Of a stretch of 47,644 nucleotides of DNA, positions 17,212 through 28,569 are shown in pieces; position 1 is the first letter of the stretch, and each line of letters begins with the position of its first letter. Location: contig JACMQX010000101.1 of the NCBI GenBank assembly GCA_014376765.1, forward strand, positions 1 to 47,644, read 5' to 3'. Below the pieces are notes generated by a model, which saw only the letters and a list, made by a program, of their open reading frames with translations, was not told the DNA's origin and searched no databases. The translations under genes and the position numbers were made by a program. Source of the stretch: Ramlibacter sp. (GTDB taxonomy: Bacteria; Pseudomonadota; Gammaproteobacteria; Burkholderiales; Burkholderiaceae_C).

Positions 17212-17625
17212 TTAGTTGCGGTCAGCGCGCGGCCGGGGCGACGTCATGCCGGACTGCGAATTGCTCATGCCGCTGTCGGTGCTGCCACCCATTCCGCTTG
17301 TGCTGCCGGAACCGCTGGTGCCGCTGTTGCTCATGGTGCCGCCAGAGCTCATGCCGGCGCCCCCCGTTGCGCCGGAACCGCCGCCCATGCCACTGTTGCC
17401 CATGGTGCTGCCTGAATTGCCGCCGGTGCCCATGGTGCCCGAGGTGCCGCCTGTCATGCCGCTGCCGGTGCCCGGTTTGCCCAGAGCCGAGCCAGGTTCA
17501 CCGGTCTTGTTTGTCGAAGGTTGCGGGGCCGACGGGGAGGTCTGTGCATAGGCGACGCTGGCAACCAGTGCGGCAGCGGTAGCGATGATGGTCAGGCCTT
17601 TGGGGATCTTGCTGAAAACGGTCAT
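17212..17625 (-). CDS. Gly/Ser/Thr/Met-rich secreted low-complexity protein
   Basis: The ATG at 17625 is preceded by TAGGAGTTATCACC, a good ribosome site, and gives 137 residues. Residues 1-28 form a clear signal peptide ending AYAQ. Residues from about 45 to 125 consist almost only of Gly, Ser, Thr, Met, Asn and Ala in irregular repeats (GTMGTGGNSGSTMGNSGMGG). The tail is basic (PRPRADRN). No family can be named. Methionine is unusually common for a Gly-rich linker protein. It is expected to be disordered in the periplasm or cell envelope and is flanked by its own terminator. Confidence 0.7.
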   Translation of the reverse strand: MTVFSKIPKGLTIIATAAALVASVAYAQTSPSAPQPSTNKTGEPGSALGKPGTGSGMTGGTSGTMGTGGNSGSTMGNSGMGGGSGATGGAGMSSGGTMSNSGTSGSGSTSGMGGSTDSGMSNSQSGMTSPRPRADRN

Positions 17626-17913
17626 GGTGATAACTCCTAGGGTTGCGATGTAGCCAGGTGGCTCCGGACAATTTGCCGGCAACATCGCCGGCTGATTCAA
17701 ATTTAAAACAGCGCCCCGGCACACCCCATCGGAGCTTCACGCGTGGTGCTGTAGGACGTTCGTGGCGCAAAAACCAATTGCTTGCACCACGATACAACCG
17801 GTTGCGGCTGACGTCCGGTCAGGCCTGCTGCAGACATACCGCAAAGGCTGCTGTCCTACAGTGGGTCAGGTGAGGCCCGCCTAGCATTCACCACATCCCA
17901 AGGAGAAGCCCCC

Positions 17914-18198
17914 ATGACAGCAGCCACCGACCTTCTGCGCGACGTCCACATCGCAGACTTTGCCGGACGCGACGGCGTTTACTTCACAGCAGGGCTTGCC
18001 ACCGCCCGCAAATTTGTAGTGACGCGCGACGCGCTCGAAGCGCTCGACGACGCAGTGCTACCCGCGCAGGACGACGTGCATCTGGCCTTTGACAAGCACA
18101 GCACGCGCATCGCGGAAAAGGTGGTGAACATCCTGAGTGCCGGCGTCCACGTGGGTAACCCGGTTGTTCTGCAAGCCAGCGACTTTGAAAAGATCTAG
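17914..18198 (+). CDS. small uncharacterised protein (possibly DUF1488-like)
   Basis: This 94-residue protein has an AAGGAG ribosome site just before the ATG. The pattern FAGRDGVYFTAG.. RKFVVTRDALEAL .. FDKHSTRIAEKVVNIL resembles DUF1488-type small proteins, in which a beta-hairpin is followed by helices, but the match is from memory and weak. There is no signal peptide or membrane segment. The 189 bases before it hold no other gene. Confidence 0.55.
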   Translation: MTAATDLLRDVHIADFAGRDGVYFTAGLATARKFVVTRDALEALDDAVLPAQDDVHLAFDKHSTRIAEKVVNILSAGVHVGNPVVLQASDFEKI

Positions 18199-18229
18199 CC
18201 GCCGGGACTGAGGCCAGCAGTTCGGCAGT

Positions 18230-18895
18230 TCAGCGCGCGAGCACCTTCAGCAACCAGCGGTTCAAATCCGCCACCTCCTGCGCGCAGACCGAGTGCTCCA
18301 TGGGGTACTGATGCCACTCCACGTCATAACCCATCAGCTTGAGTGCATCGCGCGATGCGGCGCCCGCCGCCAGCGGCACCACCGGGTCATGCACGCCGTG
18401 GCCGATGAACACGGGCAGCCCGGTGTTCGCAGCGTGCAGTTCGGAAGCCGTGAGGCCAGCCAGGGGCAGGTAGCCTGACAGGCCTGCAATGCCCGCCAGC
18501 TTTTCCTTGTGACGCACTCCGGTCATGAGCGCCATGGCACAACCTTGAGAGAAACCCGCGACGACGATGCGGTTGGCCGGAATACCGCGCGCCTTTTCCC
18601 GCTCGATCATCGCGTCAATGGCCTGCTGCGACCTGCGCAGCCCGGCTTCGTCTTCACTGCTCGTCAGGTCCGCACCCACGATGTCGTACCAGGCGGGCAT
18701 GCGGTAGCCCCCGTTGATGGTGACGGGCATGACCGGCGCATTCGGAAAAACAAACCGCACCGGGCCAACGGTTGAGAGCTTCAACTCGTCGCAGAACGAC
18801 ACAAAGTCGTTTCCGTCAGCGCCCAGACCATGCATGAGGAGGATGGTGGCGGTGGGCGCGGGGCCCGTTTCAACTTCGATGGCGTGCAGTGACAT
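18230..18895 (-). CDS. carboxylesterase/phospholipase-type alpha/beta hydrolase
   Basis: Starting at ATG 18895 (MSLHAIEVETG) the product has 221 residues, the usual length of this family. The nucleophile elbow is GFSQG (serine), the oxyanion-hole region is LMHGLGADGNDF, and the catalytic Asp and His lie in HGVHDPVVP and PMEHSVC. Family members hydrolyse short-chain esters or lysophospholipids. An in-frame ATG 16 codons upstream is possible but adds a non-conserved stretch. It is a minus-strand gene downstream of bactofilin. Confidence 0.9.
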   Translation of the reverse strand: MSLHAIEVETGPAPTATILLMHGLGADGNDFVSFCDELKLSTVGPVRFVFPNAPVMPVTINGGYRMPAWYDIVGADLTSSEDEAGLRRSQQAIDAMIEREKARGIPANRIVVAGFSQGCAMALMTGVRHKEKLAGIAGLSGYLPLAGLTASELHAANTGLPVFIGHGVHDPVVPLAAGAASRDALKLMGYDVEWHQYPMEHSVCAQEVADLNRWLLKVLAR

Positions 18896-18984
18896 GGCGG
18901 CTTTCAGGGTAGCGCGGGCACGCAGCGGCCCGCTCCCAGCCATTATTGCTGGCTGCGCCGCTCAGGCATTGAGGCCTGCGCCAT

Positions 18985-19581
18985 TCACGCAGCGGCCTGC
19001 AAACCCGGCCGCGCCGTCACCACCGCCGTGGGGGGGCCCGGCATGGCGCCGAACTGGATTTCGCCTGAGAGCTGGCCGCCCTCCTCGATCACCAGCTTGC
19101 CATAGCGGATCTTGCCGGTGACCCTGCCTGTGGAATGGATCACCAGCTTGTCGCGCACGGTGAGATTGCCTACAAACTGGCCATGGATCTCGGCGATGTC
19201 GATCTCGGCTGAGCCCTTGAACGCGCCGTGCTCGGCGATCTGGATCACGCGCGAATCCATGGTGGCCTCCACCATGCCCTCGACGACCAGCGTGTCGCAG
19301 TCGGTGATCTCGACGCCCTTGAGCTTGATGTTGGGACCCACGGTCAGCTTGCTGCCGCCCTCGCGGCCGGGTGTAGCCTGCGGTGCATTGGCCGCCTGGG
19401 TGGACACTGCAGCGGCTTGCTGCTGGGCGAGTGCTGCGGCGTTGGCCGGGTTGGCAGCGCCGGCACTTCCACCACCTTGCGCATGCCCTTGCCCGCCACC
19501 TGCAACCGCGCCGCCGGGGTTGTAGCGCGAATTGATGTTGTCGGGTTCACGCTTGCCAAAAAACGGGGTCTGCAGTGCCAT
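18985..19581 (-). CDS. bactofilin (polymer-forming cytoskeletal protein)
   Basis: The 198-residue protein has an N-terminal disordered region rich in Gly, Ala and Gln (residues 20-75) followed by a bactofilin beta-helix core (KLTVGPNIKLKGVEITDCDT, TMDSRVIQIAEHGAFKGSAEI). A short Pro/Ala tail ends it. Bactofilins polymerise without nucleotide at the inner membrane and organise cell-wall and envelope machinery. The GTGTATG-free start has ATG 19581 after AGGAGT. Confidence 0.88.
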   Translation of the reverse strand: MALQTPFFGKREPDNINSRYNPGGAVAGGGQGHAQGGGSAGAANPANAAALAQQQAAAVSTQAANAPQATPGREGGSKLTVGPNIKLKGVEITDCDTLVVEGMVEATMDSRVIQIAEHGAFKGSAEIDIAEIHGQFVGNLTVRDKLVIHSTGRVTGKIRYGKLVIEEGGQLSGEIQFGAMPGPPTAVVTARPGLQAAA

Positions 19582-19846
19582 TGTTTTTACTCCTGTTTAA
19601 AGAGCCTTCATGGTACGTAGGCCCGAGCCTGCAAGCGCGCTTGCTTGTGCAATTTGCGTAACGAGATAAGTTGCGAGCCAACAGCAAGCGCTCATGAGAA
19701 TAGGGACGCGGCAGGCGCTGCTGTTGAAAAGCTGGGCGATTGAGGTAGTGCCATGAGGGTCAGAGCGCACCACCGATGTGTGGCGTGGCGCACAGAAAAG
19801 TGCAGCGTTACGCCTCACGATAAAGAGCACTTAAGGAACCATCAGC

Positions 19847-21220
<1,374 letters not shown>

Positions 21221-22181
21221 CCCAGCACCATCCGCGCGAGCAAAGCCGGATCATTCACAGCCCGCACCTGCGCATACAGCGCCTGCGCATCAGGGTAACT
21301 GCGGCGCAAATAGTTTAGCCACTGTTTGAGGCGCCCGGCGCGGTGGCGTAACTCCAGGTGCGTGTCGATCAATTGCCAGAAGCCGGCGATCAGCGGCTGC
21401 ACCTCCTCCCACGTCAGGTTGCGCCCTTCGCCGCTGCCTTCGTTTGAGCCGGCCGATCGGGCAGACAGCATCGCAATGGCCAGCGCCAGCCCAGGGTCCG
21501 ACACGGCGCCGCGGCCGATCATCAGTGTGTCGCAGCCCGACACCTCGCGGCAGCGCAGCGCGTCGTCCACCGTCCAGATCTCACCGTTGGCGATCACCGG
21601 AATTTTCAGGGCTTGCCTGATCTCGGGAATGCGGTCCCAGTAGGCCGGCGGCCGGTAGCCATCGGCCTTGGTGCGGGCGTGGACCACCAGCTCACAGGCG
21701 CCTGCCGCTTCAATGGCCTGCGCACACTCCAGCGCATGCTCCGAGTCGTTGAAGCCCAACCGCATCTTGGCCGACACCGGCAAGTGCGCGGGCACCGCGC
21801 GCCGCACCGCTGAGACGATGCGGCCCACCAGCTCGGGTTCGTCGAGCAACACCGCGCCGCCCCGGTGGCGATTGACGGTCTTGGCGGGGCAGCCGAAATT
21901 GAGGTCAATGCCCTCGGGCCCCAAGGCTGCGAGTTTGGCGGCGTTTTCAGCCAGGCACACCGGGTCCGAGCCCAGCAACTGGGCGCGCACCGGCACACCT
22001 GCCGGCGTGCGGCCGCCGTTGGCCAGCTCGGGGACGATGCGCATGAACACACGGTTGGGCAGCAAGGTACCTGTAACGCGGATGAACTCTGACACACAGC
22101 GGTCAATGCCGCCCACGCGCGTGAGCACGTCGCGCAAGGTGAAATCCAGCAGGCCCTCCATAGGGGCCAGCAGGATTTTGT

Positions 22182-23441
22182 TCACAGGGGCACCAAGCGC
22201 CAAAGTGAGGTCACCTCCAACGCCCTGGCCGCATGCAGCGGATCAGACGCATCTGCCGCCTTGGGGTGGTGGGGCTTCACATCAATCCGGTCGCGCACTT
22301 TGAGGCCTGCAGCATCAATCAACGCCAGCAATTCGGCCCGCGTGCGCAGGCCCAGGTGCTCGGCAAAGTCCGACAGGATCAGCCAGCCCTCGCCGCCTGG
22401 CGCCAGGTGGGCAGCAAGGCCCGCCAGAAACCCGCGCAGCATGCCGCTGCCTTCGTCATACACCGCGCGCTCGATCGGTGAGCTGGCGCGCCCCGGGAGC
22501 CATGGCGGGTTGCACACGATCAACGGCGCGCGGCCCGGCGGGAACAGGTTGGCGTCCAGCACCTGCACCTGCCCGTTCAATTCAAGCCGGGTCATGTTGT
22601 CACGCGCGCAAGCCAGAGCGCGCGGGTCCTGCTCGGTGGCCAGCACGCGTGCAATGCCGCGCCGTGCCAGCACTGCAGCCAGCACGCCAGTGCCGGTGCC
22701 GATGTCAAAGGCCATGCTCTGCCCGGCCAGCGAGCGCGGCAGCGGCGCCCGGGCCACCAGGCCCACATATTCGCCACGCACCGGCGAGAACACGCCGTAG
22801 TGCGGATGAATGCGGTTGCCCTGCGGGCCATCAGCCTGCGTGCCATCGCCCAAAGCGGCAATCGCCACGCCCTTTTTGCGCCACTCATGCGCGCCCACCA
22901 GCCCCAGCAGCTCGCGAAGCGACACCAGGTTGCGTTCGCTCCCGGCCGCGCAATTTGCAGCGTCCGGCGGCCCCCAGGCTTCAGTGCAGGCAAGCTTCAA
23001 GTCAGGCGCACGCCGCAGCGGCACGCTGTAGTCGGCGTCCAGCGGAATCAGCACCGAAGCCAGCACCCGGGCCCGTTGCGCCTGGGCCTGCCTGTGCAGA
23101 TGGAAAGCCTCTGCAGGGCTGACGGGCGTTGCAATCTTCGCGTCCTGCGCGCGCTCCGCGCTGCCTGCGCGCTTGCGCGGCTTCGCCGGCTTGACAGGCT
23201 TGCGGTCCACCCGCCGCGCCAGCGCCTGCACGAGTTGCCGCGCATTCTGGAAATCGCCGCGCCACAAAAAGGCCGTGCCCTCGCAAGCCAGCCGGTACGC
23301 CGTGTCAGCGTTCAAGGTGTCGTCGGCGGTGATGATGCGTTTGGGCGGTGTCACGCCCGCCTCGGAGCGCCAGCGCGCAGCCTGCGGCTCGTCAGCTTCA
23401 GTCCATGTGACCTGGGGGAAGATGTTGGCTGTATCAACCAC
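22182..23441 (-). CDS. class I SAM-dependent methyltransferase with NPPW motif
   Basis: The start GTG 23441 overlaps the stop of the DUF808 gene by 8 bases and gives 419 residues. SAM motif I is [19 protein letters not shown] and the N6/N5-type catalytic motif is [10 protein letters not shown], as in HemK/PrmC- and RlmG-like enzymes that modify glutamine or nucleobases. The N-terminal 130 residues include a basic linker ([18 protein letters not shown]). The target is not identifiable. It is the middle gene of the coupled DUF808-methyltransferase-dusC operon. Confidence 0.82.
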   Translation of the reverse strand: MVDTANIFPQVTWTEADEPQAARWRSEAGVTPPKRIITADDTLNADTAYRLACEGTAFLWRGDFQNARQLVQALARRVDRKPVKPAKPRKRAGSAERAQDAKIATPVSPAEAFHLHRQAQAQRARVLASVLIPLDADYSVPLRRAPDLKLACTEAWGPPDAANCAAGSERNLVSLRELLGLVGAHEWRKKGVAIAALGDGTQADGPQGNRIHPHYGVFSPVRGEYVGLVARAPLPRSLAGQSMAFDIGTGTGVLAAVLARRGIARVLATEQDPRALACARDNMTRLELNGQVQVLDANLFPPGRAPLIVCNPPWLPGRASSPIERAVYDEGSGMLRGFLAGLAAHLAPGGEGWLILSDFAEHLGLRTRAELLALIDAAGLKVRDRIDVKPHHPKAADASDPLHAARALEVTSLWRLVPL

Positions 23442-24342
23442 GGCGAAAGACTTTCTGGCCCAGCGTGACAACGGCCAGTACAACAGCGCCGGCGATGATG
23501 CCGACAACCCCGTCCAGCACCGTAGGCAGCACTGCCGCGCCCACAGCACCCGTGCGCCCGGCAAACTCCTCTATCCAGTGTTGCAGCGGCGCAAACCCGT
23601 GGGTCAGAATGCCGCCGCCCACCAGGAACATGGCGGCGGTGCCCAGCACCGACAGCGCCTTCATCAGCCAGGGCGCAGTCATCAGGATGCCCCGCCCGAT
23701 CATCTGCTTTGCGGCGCCTGCGGTGCGGATCAGGTACAGGCCCAGATCGTCCAGCTTGACGATGCCCGCCACCAGGCCGTAGACGCCCACCGTCATCACC
23801 AGCGCAATGCCGCTCAGCACCGTGACCTGCGTGACAAAGACCTCGCCCGCCACGGTTCCCAGCGTGATCGCAATGATCTCGGCCGACAGGATGAAGTCGG
23901 TGCGTATCGCGCCCTTGATTTTGGTTTTTTCAACCGCAAGCATGTCCACCGCAGGGTCGGCCAGCGCTTTGGACAACTGCTCACGGTGCGCCGCATCTTC
24001 AGACGGCTTGTGAATGAAGCGGTGCGCCAGCTTCTCAAAACCTTCAAAGCAGAGAAAGGCGCCGCCCACCATCAGCAGCGGCGTCACGGCCCAGGGCGCA
24101 AAGGCGCTGATGGCCAGCGCTGTTGGCACCAGGATGGCCTTGTTGATGAATGAGCCCTTGGCCACGGCCCAGACCACCGGCAGCTCCCTTTCGGCATTCA
24201 CGCCACTGACCTGTTGGGCGTTGAGCGCGAGGTCGTCTCCCAGAACGCCGGCCGTCTTCTTGGCCGCCACTTTGGTCAGCACGGACACATCGTCCAGGAT
24301 GCTGGCGATGTCGTCGATCAGGGCAAGGAGGCTTGATGCCAT
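23434..24342 (-). CDS. DUF808 family inner-membrane protein (YedI type)
   Basis: The 302-residue protein matches the YedI/DUF808 family. It has the N-terminus [20 protein letters not shown], the conserved [15 protein letters not shown], and several hydrophobic segments ([41 protein letters not shown]). The family is membrane-bound and has no assigned function. It is followed by a coupled methyltransferase gene and preceded after 11 bases by a GNAT gene on the same strand, so all four minus-strand genes may form one operon. Confidence 0.88.
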   Translation of the reverse strand: MASSLLALIDDIASILDDVSVLTKVAAKKTAGVLGDDLALNAQQVSGVNAERELPVVWAVAKGSFINKAILVPTALAISAFAPWAVTPLLMVGGAFLCFEGFEKLAHRFIHKPSEDAAHREQLSKALADPAVDMLAVEKTKIKGAIRTDFILSAEIIAITLGTVAGEVFVTQVTVLSGIALVMTVGVYGLVAGIVKLDDLGLYLIRTAGAAKQMIGRGILMTAPWLMKALSVLGTAAMFLVGGGILTHGFAPLQHWIEEFAGRTGAVGAAVLPTVLDGVVGIIAGAVVLAVVTLGQKVFRRG

Positions 24343-24353
24343 GGCTTGCCTTT

Positions 24354-24872
24354 TCAGCCCAGAGGCCGTTTAAGCCGGATTTCTTCCAGCCGCGCCGTGC
24401 CGGCGGCCACAGTCTTGAGCGAGGGCATGTCGCGCTTGAAGCCGGCCAGCTCGAAAAAGCGCAGTGCGCGCTCGTTGCGCAGCAGCACCCACAGGCTCAG
24501 CATGTTGAAGCCTTCTTCAACACAGGCCTCAAGCGTCGCGTCCCAAAGGGCCAGGCCGGCGCCCTCGTTCCAATGGGCCGGGTCGGCATAGAAGGCCCAG
24601 ATTTCGCCGGTGGTGGACGGGGTGCCCTTGTCACGCGAGCGGTCAAAGCCGCAAAACGCGACGATCCGGTCGCCCAGCGTAGCCACCAGCAACTGCGGCT
24701 CGGCAAATTCGATGGCCTCGCGCCAGAAGGACTGGCGCTTGTCAACGGTCTGGACTTTCAGGTGCTCTTCAGGCATCAGGCCTTCATAGGCGGCTTGCCA
24801 AGCGGCAACGTGAACTTCGGCAACGGCTTTTGCGTCGCGCAGGGTGGCGGGGCGAACCTGGTAACTGGACAT
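24354..24872 (-). CDS. GNAT family N-acetyltransferase
   Basis: The 172-residue protein has the GNAT pattern: N-terminal [31 protein letters not shown], then [10 protein letters not shown], an [16 protein letters not shown] acetyl-CoA-binding region in place of the canonical Q/RxxGxG/A, and a C-terminal [19 protein letters not shown]. The substrate is unknown. It is the first gene of the minus-strand series with DUF808. Confidence 0.87.
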   Translation of the reverse strand: MSSYQVRPATLRDAKAVAEVHVAAWQAAYEGLMPEEHLKVQTVDKRQSFWREAIEFAEPQLLVATLGDRIVAFCGFDRSRDKGTPSTTGEIWAFYADPAHWNEGAGLALWDATLEACVEEGFNMLSLWVLLRNERALRFFELAGFKRDMPSLKTVAAGTARLEEIRLKRPLG

Positions 24873-25145
24873 GTCTGATCTGGGGGGGGGTGCGGGAAAC
24901 GGTTAAAAAAAAGGGGCAGGCGGGGATTGTCGCCGCAGAGCGGGGCAATGGCCGCGGCCGGGGGCTTTGGGAAGATCGTAATGGCCACGTGGGTGCACCA
25001 TCTGTTTATCTGGTTAAATAAAAGCTCTTTGAAAAGGCCCGGATGCGACGTTCACCAGTTCAACCTGCCCTCGTGGCGATCTGGCTTTCCCGCCCGGGCG
25101 AAGATCCACTGCTCTCGACCCAGACCTGCCAGGGCGCCGTTGATC

Positions 25146-26333
25146 GTGTCGCTTAAAAAGCTCTCGCTCTGGTCGCTTGCCGTCCTGGCGTTTGCAGCCA
25201 CAGCCGGCTGGCTCAGCCTTGACAAAGACATGCGCGCCCTGCTCCTGTCCGCGCCGCACAACAGCGACCTGCTCTTTTGGTCCCAGCCCCAGCGTGATGC
25301 CGGTTTCCGCGTATTGGACCGCATGCCCGTGCTGGCCAAAACGCGTGCCGCCCCAGCCGGCGTCAGCCCGGCGCCTTTGCCACCCGGCGCGCCGCTCAAG
25401 CTGGGCATCGACGTTGACGCCTACATGGCGGGCCAGCGCAGCGCCTCGCTCATCATCATCCAGGACGGCAAGCTGCGCCTGGAGCGCTATGGCCTGGGCT
25501 TTGACGGCAGTGGCCGCTGGACGAGTTTTTCGGTGGCCAAGTCGGTCACCTCGCTGCTGGTGGGCGCTGCGCTGCGCGACGGTTTCATCAAGAGCATGGA
25601 CGACAAGGTCAGCGCCTATATCCCGGAGATGAAAGGCTCTGCCTATGACAACGTGAGCATGCGCCAGTTGCTGACCATGACCTCCGGCGTGCAATGGAAT
25701 GAAGACTACGCCGACCCCAGCTCCGACGTCGCCCGCTTCAACAAGCACCGCCCGGAAGATGGCGTCGACGCCCTGGTGAGCTACCTGCGACGCCTGCCTC
25801 GCGCAGTACCACCCGGCACGCGCTTCAACTACAGCACCGGCGAGACCAACCTGGTGGGCATCCTGCTGAACCGCGCCACAGGCAAGCCCCTGGCCACCTA
25901 CCTCTCTGAAAAAATCTGGGTGCCTGCCGGCATGGAGCAGCAGGCCACGTGGATCCTCAGCCGCACCGGCCAGGAGATGAGTGGCTGCTGCATCCAGGCC
26001 GCCGCGCGGGACTATGCGCGGCTGGGGCTGTTCGTGCTCAATGGGGGCAAGTCCATGGTGCCGGATGGCTGGCTCGCCGAGGCGACGACTTCACGCGTGG
26101 ACATCGGCATTCCAGGCCGGGGCTACGGCTATCTGTGGTGGACGAATGCAGACGGCACCTTCATGGCGCGCGGCATCTTTGGCCAGTCGCTCTTCATCGA
26201 TCCGGCGCGCAAGCTGGTCATCGCCTCCAGCGGGAACTGGGGCGCGGGCGCGAGGGACCCGGCGGCCGCAAAGGCACGCGACGCGTTTTTCAAAGCCGTG
26301 CAAGCCGCGGTAGACGAGCGTGGCAAACCGTGA
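25146..26333 (+). CDS. serine hydrolase, beta-lactamase class C/EstB-like, membrane-anchored
   Basis: The start is uncertain. GTG 25146 gives 395 residues with an N-terminal anchor or signal segment (LWSLAVLAFAATAGWLSL); TTG 25140 and ATG 24927 are alternatives. The nucleophile motif SVAK (Ser129-Lys132) and YST (Tyr229) are the class C catalytic pair, and GVQWNEDY and FGQSLFIDP are typical flanking sequences. It could be an esterase, D-alanyl-peptidase or related hydrolase. Its stop overlaps the start of a VWA gene by GTGA. Confidence 0.83.
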   Translation: MSLKKLSLWSLAVLAFAATAGWLSLDKDMRALLLSAPHNSDLLFWSQPQRDAGFRVLDRMPVLAKTRAAPAGVSPAPLPPGAPLKLGIDVDAYMAGQRSASLIIIQDGKLRLERYGLGFDGSGRWTSFSVAKSVTSLLVGAALRDGFIKSMDDKVSAYIPEMKGSAYDNVSMRQLLTMTSGVQWNEDYADPSSDVARFNKHRPEDGVDALVSYLRRLPRAVPPGTRFNYSTGETNLVGILLNRATGKPLATYLSEKIWVPAGMEQQATWILSRTGQEMSGCCIQAAARDYARLGLFVLNGGKSMVPDGWLAEATTSRVDIGIPGRGYGYLWWTNADGTFMARGIFGQSLFIDPARKLVIASSGNWGAGARDPAAAKARDAFFKAVQAAVDERGKP

Positions 26334-27370
26334 ACTTCGTCCGGCCGGACTTTTTGTGGTTGATGCTGGTGCTGCCGCTGATGCCTGCTGCCTACCTGTG
26401 GCTGCTGGGCCGCCGCAGCAAGGCAGCGGTTAGGTTCAGCAGTCTGGCCGTCATCCGCGAGGCATCGGCCGGGCGCAACTGGCGCCGACATGTGCCGGCG
26501 CTCTTGCTCTTCATCACCTGCGCCCTGCTGCTGCTGGCGACCGCGCGCCCGCTGGCCCGCTTGCCGCTGCCCTGGGCGCGCTCCACCATCCTGCTGGCGA
26601 TGGACGTGTCGCTCAGCATGCGGGTGAGCGACGTCAAACCCACGCGCCTGGCGGCCGCCCAGGTCGCGGCCAAACAGTTCCTGAGCGAGCTGCCGCGCGA
26701 CATCGAGGTCGGCCTCATTACCTTTGCGGGTACCAGCCTGGTCGCACAGCATGCGACGCTGGAGCGCGATCCGCTGGTGGCAGCGATCAACGGCTTTCAG
26801 ATGCAGTACGGCACTGCCATTGGCAATGCCATCGCGCTGTGCCTGTCGGAGCTGTTTCCTGACCATGGCATCGATGTGGAGCAGTTGAACGCGAGCCCCG
26901 GCAAACAACGCAGCCGCAGCCTTGACGACAAGGCCAGGCCCCAGCCGGTACAGATCACGCCGGTGGCGCCGGGCTCTTACCCCTCAGCGGCCATCATCTT
27001 GCTGAGCGACGGCCGGCGCACTGCGGGCATGGACACGCTGCAGGCCGCCAAGATGGCCGCCGACCGGGGCGTGCGCATCTACGTGGTGGGCCTGGGTACC
27101 GTCGCCGGCGATGCGCCAACGGCCGAGGGCATGGCCATTTACCTGCAGCTGGACGAACCGACGCTGCGCGAGGTGGCACGCATGACGGGTGGCGAATACT
27201 TTTATGCCGGCACCGCCGAGCAGTTGCGCAGCGTCTACACCACCTTGGGCTCCACGCTGCAGGTGCAAACGCGCGAGACGGAGGTGTCGGGCCTGCTCGC
27301 CTTTGTGGCGGCACTGGTGGCGCTTGCGGCCGGGCTGCTGTCGGTGCTGTGGTTTGGGCGAATTGCCTGA
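26330..27370 (+). CDS. VWA-domain membrane protein (BatA-like)
   Basis: The GTG at 26330 overlaps the hydrolase stop codon (GTGA) and gives 346 residues. Two membrane segments (around 8-26 and 55-72) precede a von Willebrand A domain with an intact MIDAS (D92-V-S94-L-S96) and the later ILLSDGRRT; a third membrane segment is at about 322-341. This is the arrangement of the aerotolerance protein BatA. The translational coupling to a serine hydrolase is unusual, because BatA genes normally sit with MoxR ATPase and DUF58 genes, which are absent here. Confidence 0.86.
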   Translation: MNFVRPDFLWLMLVLPLMPAAYLWLLGRRSKAAVRFSSLAVIREASAGRNWRRHVPALLLFITCALLLLATARPLARLPLPWARSTILLAMDVSLSMRVSDVKPTRLAAAQVAAKQFLSELPRDIEVGLITFAGTSLVAQHATLERDPLVAAINGFQMQYGTAIGNAIALCLSELFPDHGIDVEQLNASPGKQRSRSLDDKARPQPVQITPVAPGSYPSAAIILLSDGRRTAGMDTLQAAKMAADRGVRIYVVGLGTVAGDAPTAEGMAIYLQLDEPTLREVARMTGGEYFYAGTAEQLRSVYTTLGSTLQVQTRETEVSGLLAFVAALVALAAGLLSVLWFGRIA

Positions 27371-27377
27371 AGGCGGG

Positions 27378-28409
27378 CTACCGGCCAGGCGCGATCAATC
27401 CCTCGTGCACAGCCACATGTTCCAGCGCCGCTTCAAAGCTGGCACGCGATGCAGCTGCAACCTGCTGTAAGTAGACATGTAGCTGCGCATCAGCCGGATT
27501 GCGCTGGCTGCACTGCGCGCTGTAGGCCTCAAAGCGCGACAGCTGCATCAGCAGCTCGGCCACATGGCGCGGGCACTCGCAGGCGATCGTTGACGACAGC
27601 GCTGCAAAACCTGCCAGGGCGGCGTCGTCCCAGCGCGGCGGCGGCACGGGGGCGCCCGGGCGCAGGGGTAGCTGTGGCGCTTGCCACGGCGGGTTGTTTT
27701 TTGCGGCCACGCTTTGCAGCCACTGCCCAAGCACGGTGTCGGTTTGGGGCTCGCGCAACAGGCTGACGCCAGCCTCCGCCAAAGACTCGCACACAGCCTC
27801 AGACGCAAAACCGAAAAGTACCGCCTTGGGTACTGCCTCCAGGCCGGGCAGTGCCTTGATCAGAGCCTCGAGCCAGCCAGGCTGCAGGAGCGGCTCGTGA
27901 AACACCACGGCGTCCACCGCCCTGCCTTGCAATGCTTCAGCCGCATGCGAGACGTGATCGAAGGGGCCCAGTACCTCCACGGGGCGGCCCAGTTGTTTGA
28001 GTAGTGCGGGGCAACGCAGACGGGGGCCAAGCATGGCGCCGATGAGAACGACCGTCCAGGCGCGGCTTGGGGCCAAGGCGATGGCGGGTGCGGCCAGGCT
28101 GCCAGCGAGCGCGCCTGTGTGGGTCGCTGCCACTGCCTGCAACTGGGCCGTGTCCAACGGGGCGAGGCTGCCGATAGCGTGCCCCATGTCCGTCAACTGC
28201 TTGAGCGTGACCAGCCGCCGCACGTCTGCCGCCGAATACAGGCGCTGGCCACTGGGCGACAGTGCAGGCTGCGTCAGCGCGTAGCGGCGCTCCCAGATAC
28301 GCAGCGTGGCAACCGGCATGTTGAGCATCCGGGCGACGGCGCCACTGCGATAGAGCGGCGCGGTTGCAAGCGTCCCCGGCTGCGGGGTTTTGGCTATTGG
28401 TTTTGCCAT
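27378..28409 (-). CDS. MerR family regulator with a degenerate C-terminal sensor domain
   Basis: This 343-residue protein starts with a MerR helix-turn-helix (YRSGAVARMLNMPVATLRIWE, then the wing region LSPSGQRLYSAADVRRL). The C-terminal part is Rossmann-like (VVLIGAMLGPRLRCPALLKQL, EVLGPFDHVSHAAEAL) and resembles the cobalamin-binding domain of LitR/CarH light-dependent regulators, but I cannot find the DxHxxG cobalamin motif. It is divergent from an HiPIP-DUF2256-photolyase operon, which suggests it controls that operon and itself. Confidence 0.82.
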   Translation of the reverse strand: MAKPIAKTPQPGTLATAPLYRSGAVARMLNMPVATLRIWERRYALTQPALSPSGQRLYSAADVRRLVTLKQLTDMGHAIGSLAPLDTAQLQAVAATHTGALAGSLAAPAIALAPSRAWTVVLIGAMLGPRLRCPALLKQLGRPVEVLGPFDHVSHAAEALQGRAVDAVVFHEPLLQPGWLEALIKALPGLEAVPKAVLFGFASEAVCESLAEAGVSLLREPQTDTVLGQWLQSVAAKNNPPWQAPQLPLRPGAPVPPPRWDDAALAGFAALSSTIACECPRHVAELLMQLSRFEAYSAQCSQRNPADAQLHVYLQQVAAASRASFEAALEHVAVHEGLIAPGR

Positions 28410-28569
28410 CGGTTCACTCCATACACATGCCGATGAATCGGGTTTGACGCCAATTATTGCCGACTACCTTGGTTTTTATGAAGATTGAATCGCTAATGCC
28501 TCGGAAATATCTACAATGCGCTACCGACGAAGTTGTATGTCCTCTGTAATTATCCCCAAGGAGTTCCCC

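Noticed and set aside
17643-17913. Possible small RNA gene before the 94-residue protein
   Set aside because: No promoter-terminator pair could be recognised by eye.
19582-19846. Gap between bactofilin and the sorbosone dehydrogenase
   Set aside because: No gene, RNA or strong hairpin was found, only the two divergent promoter regions.
24873-25145. Possible small gene or leader before the serine hydrolase
   Set aside because: Only a weak in-frame extension is seen, with no ribosome site or recognisable motif.
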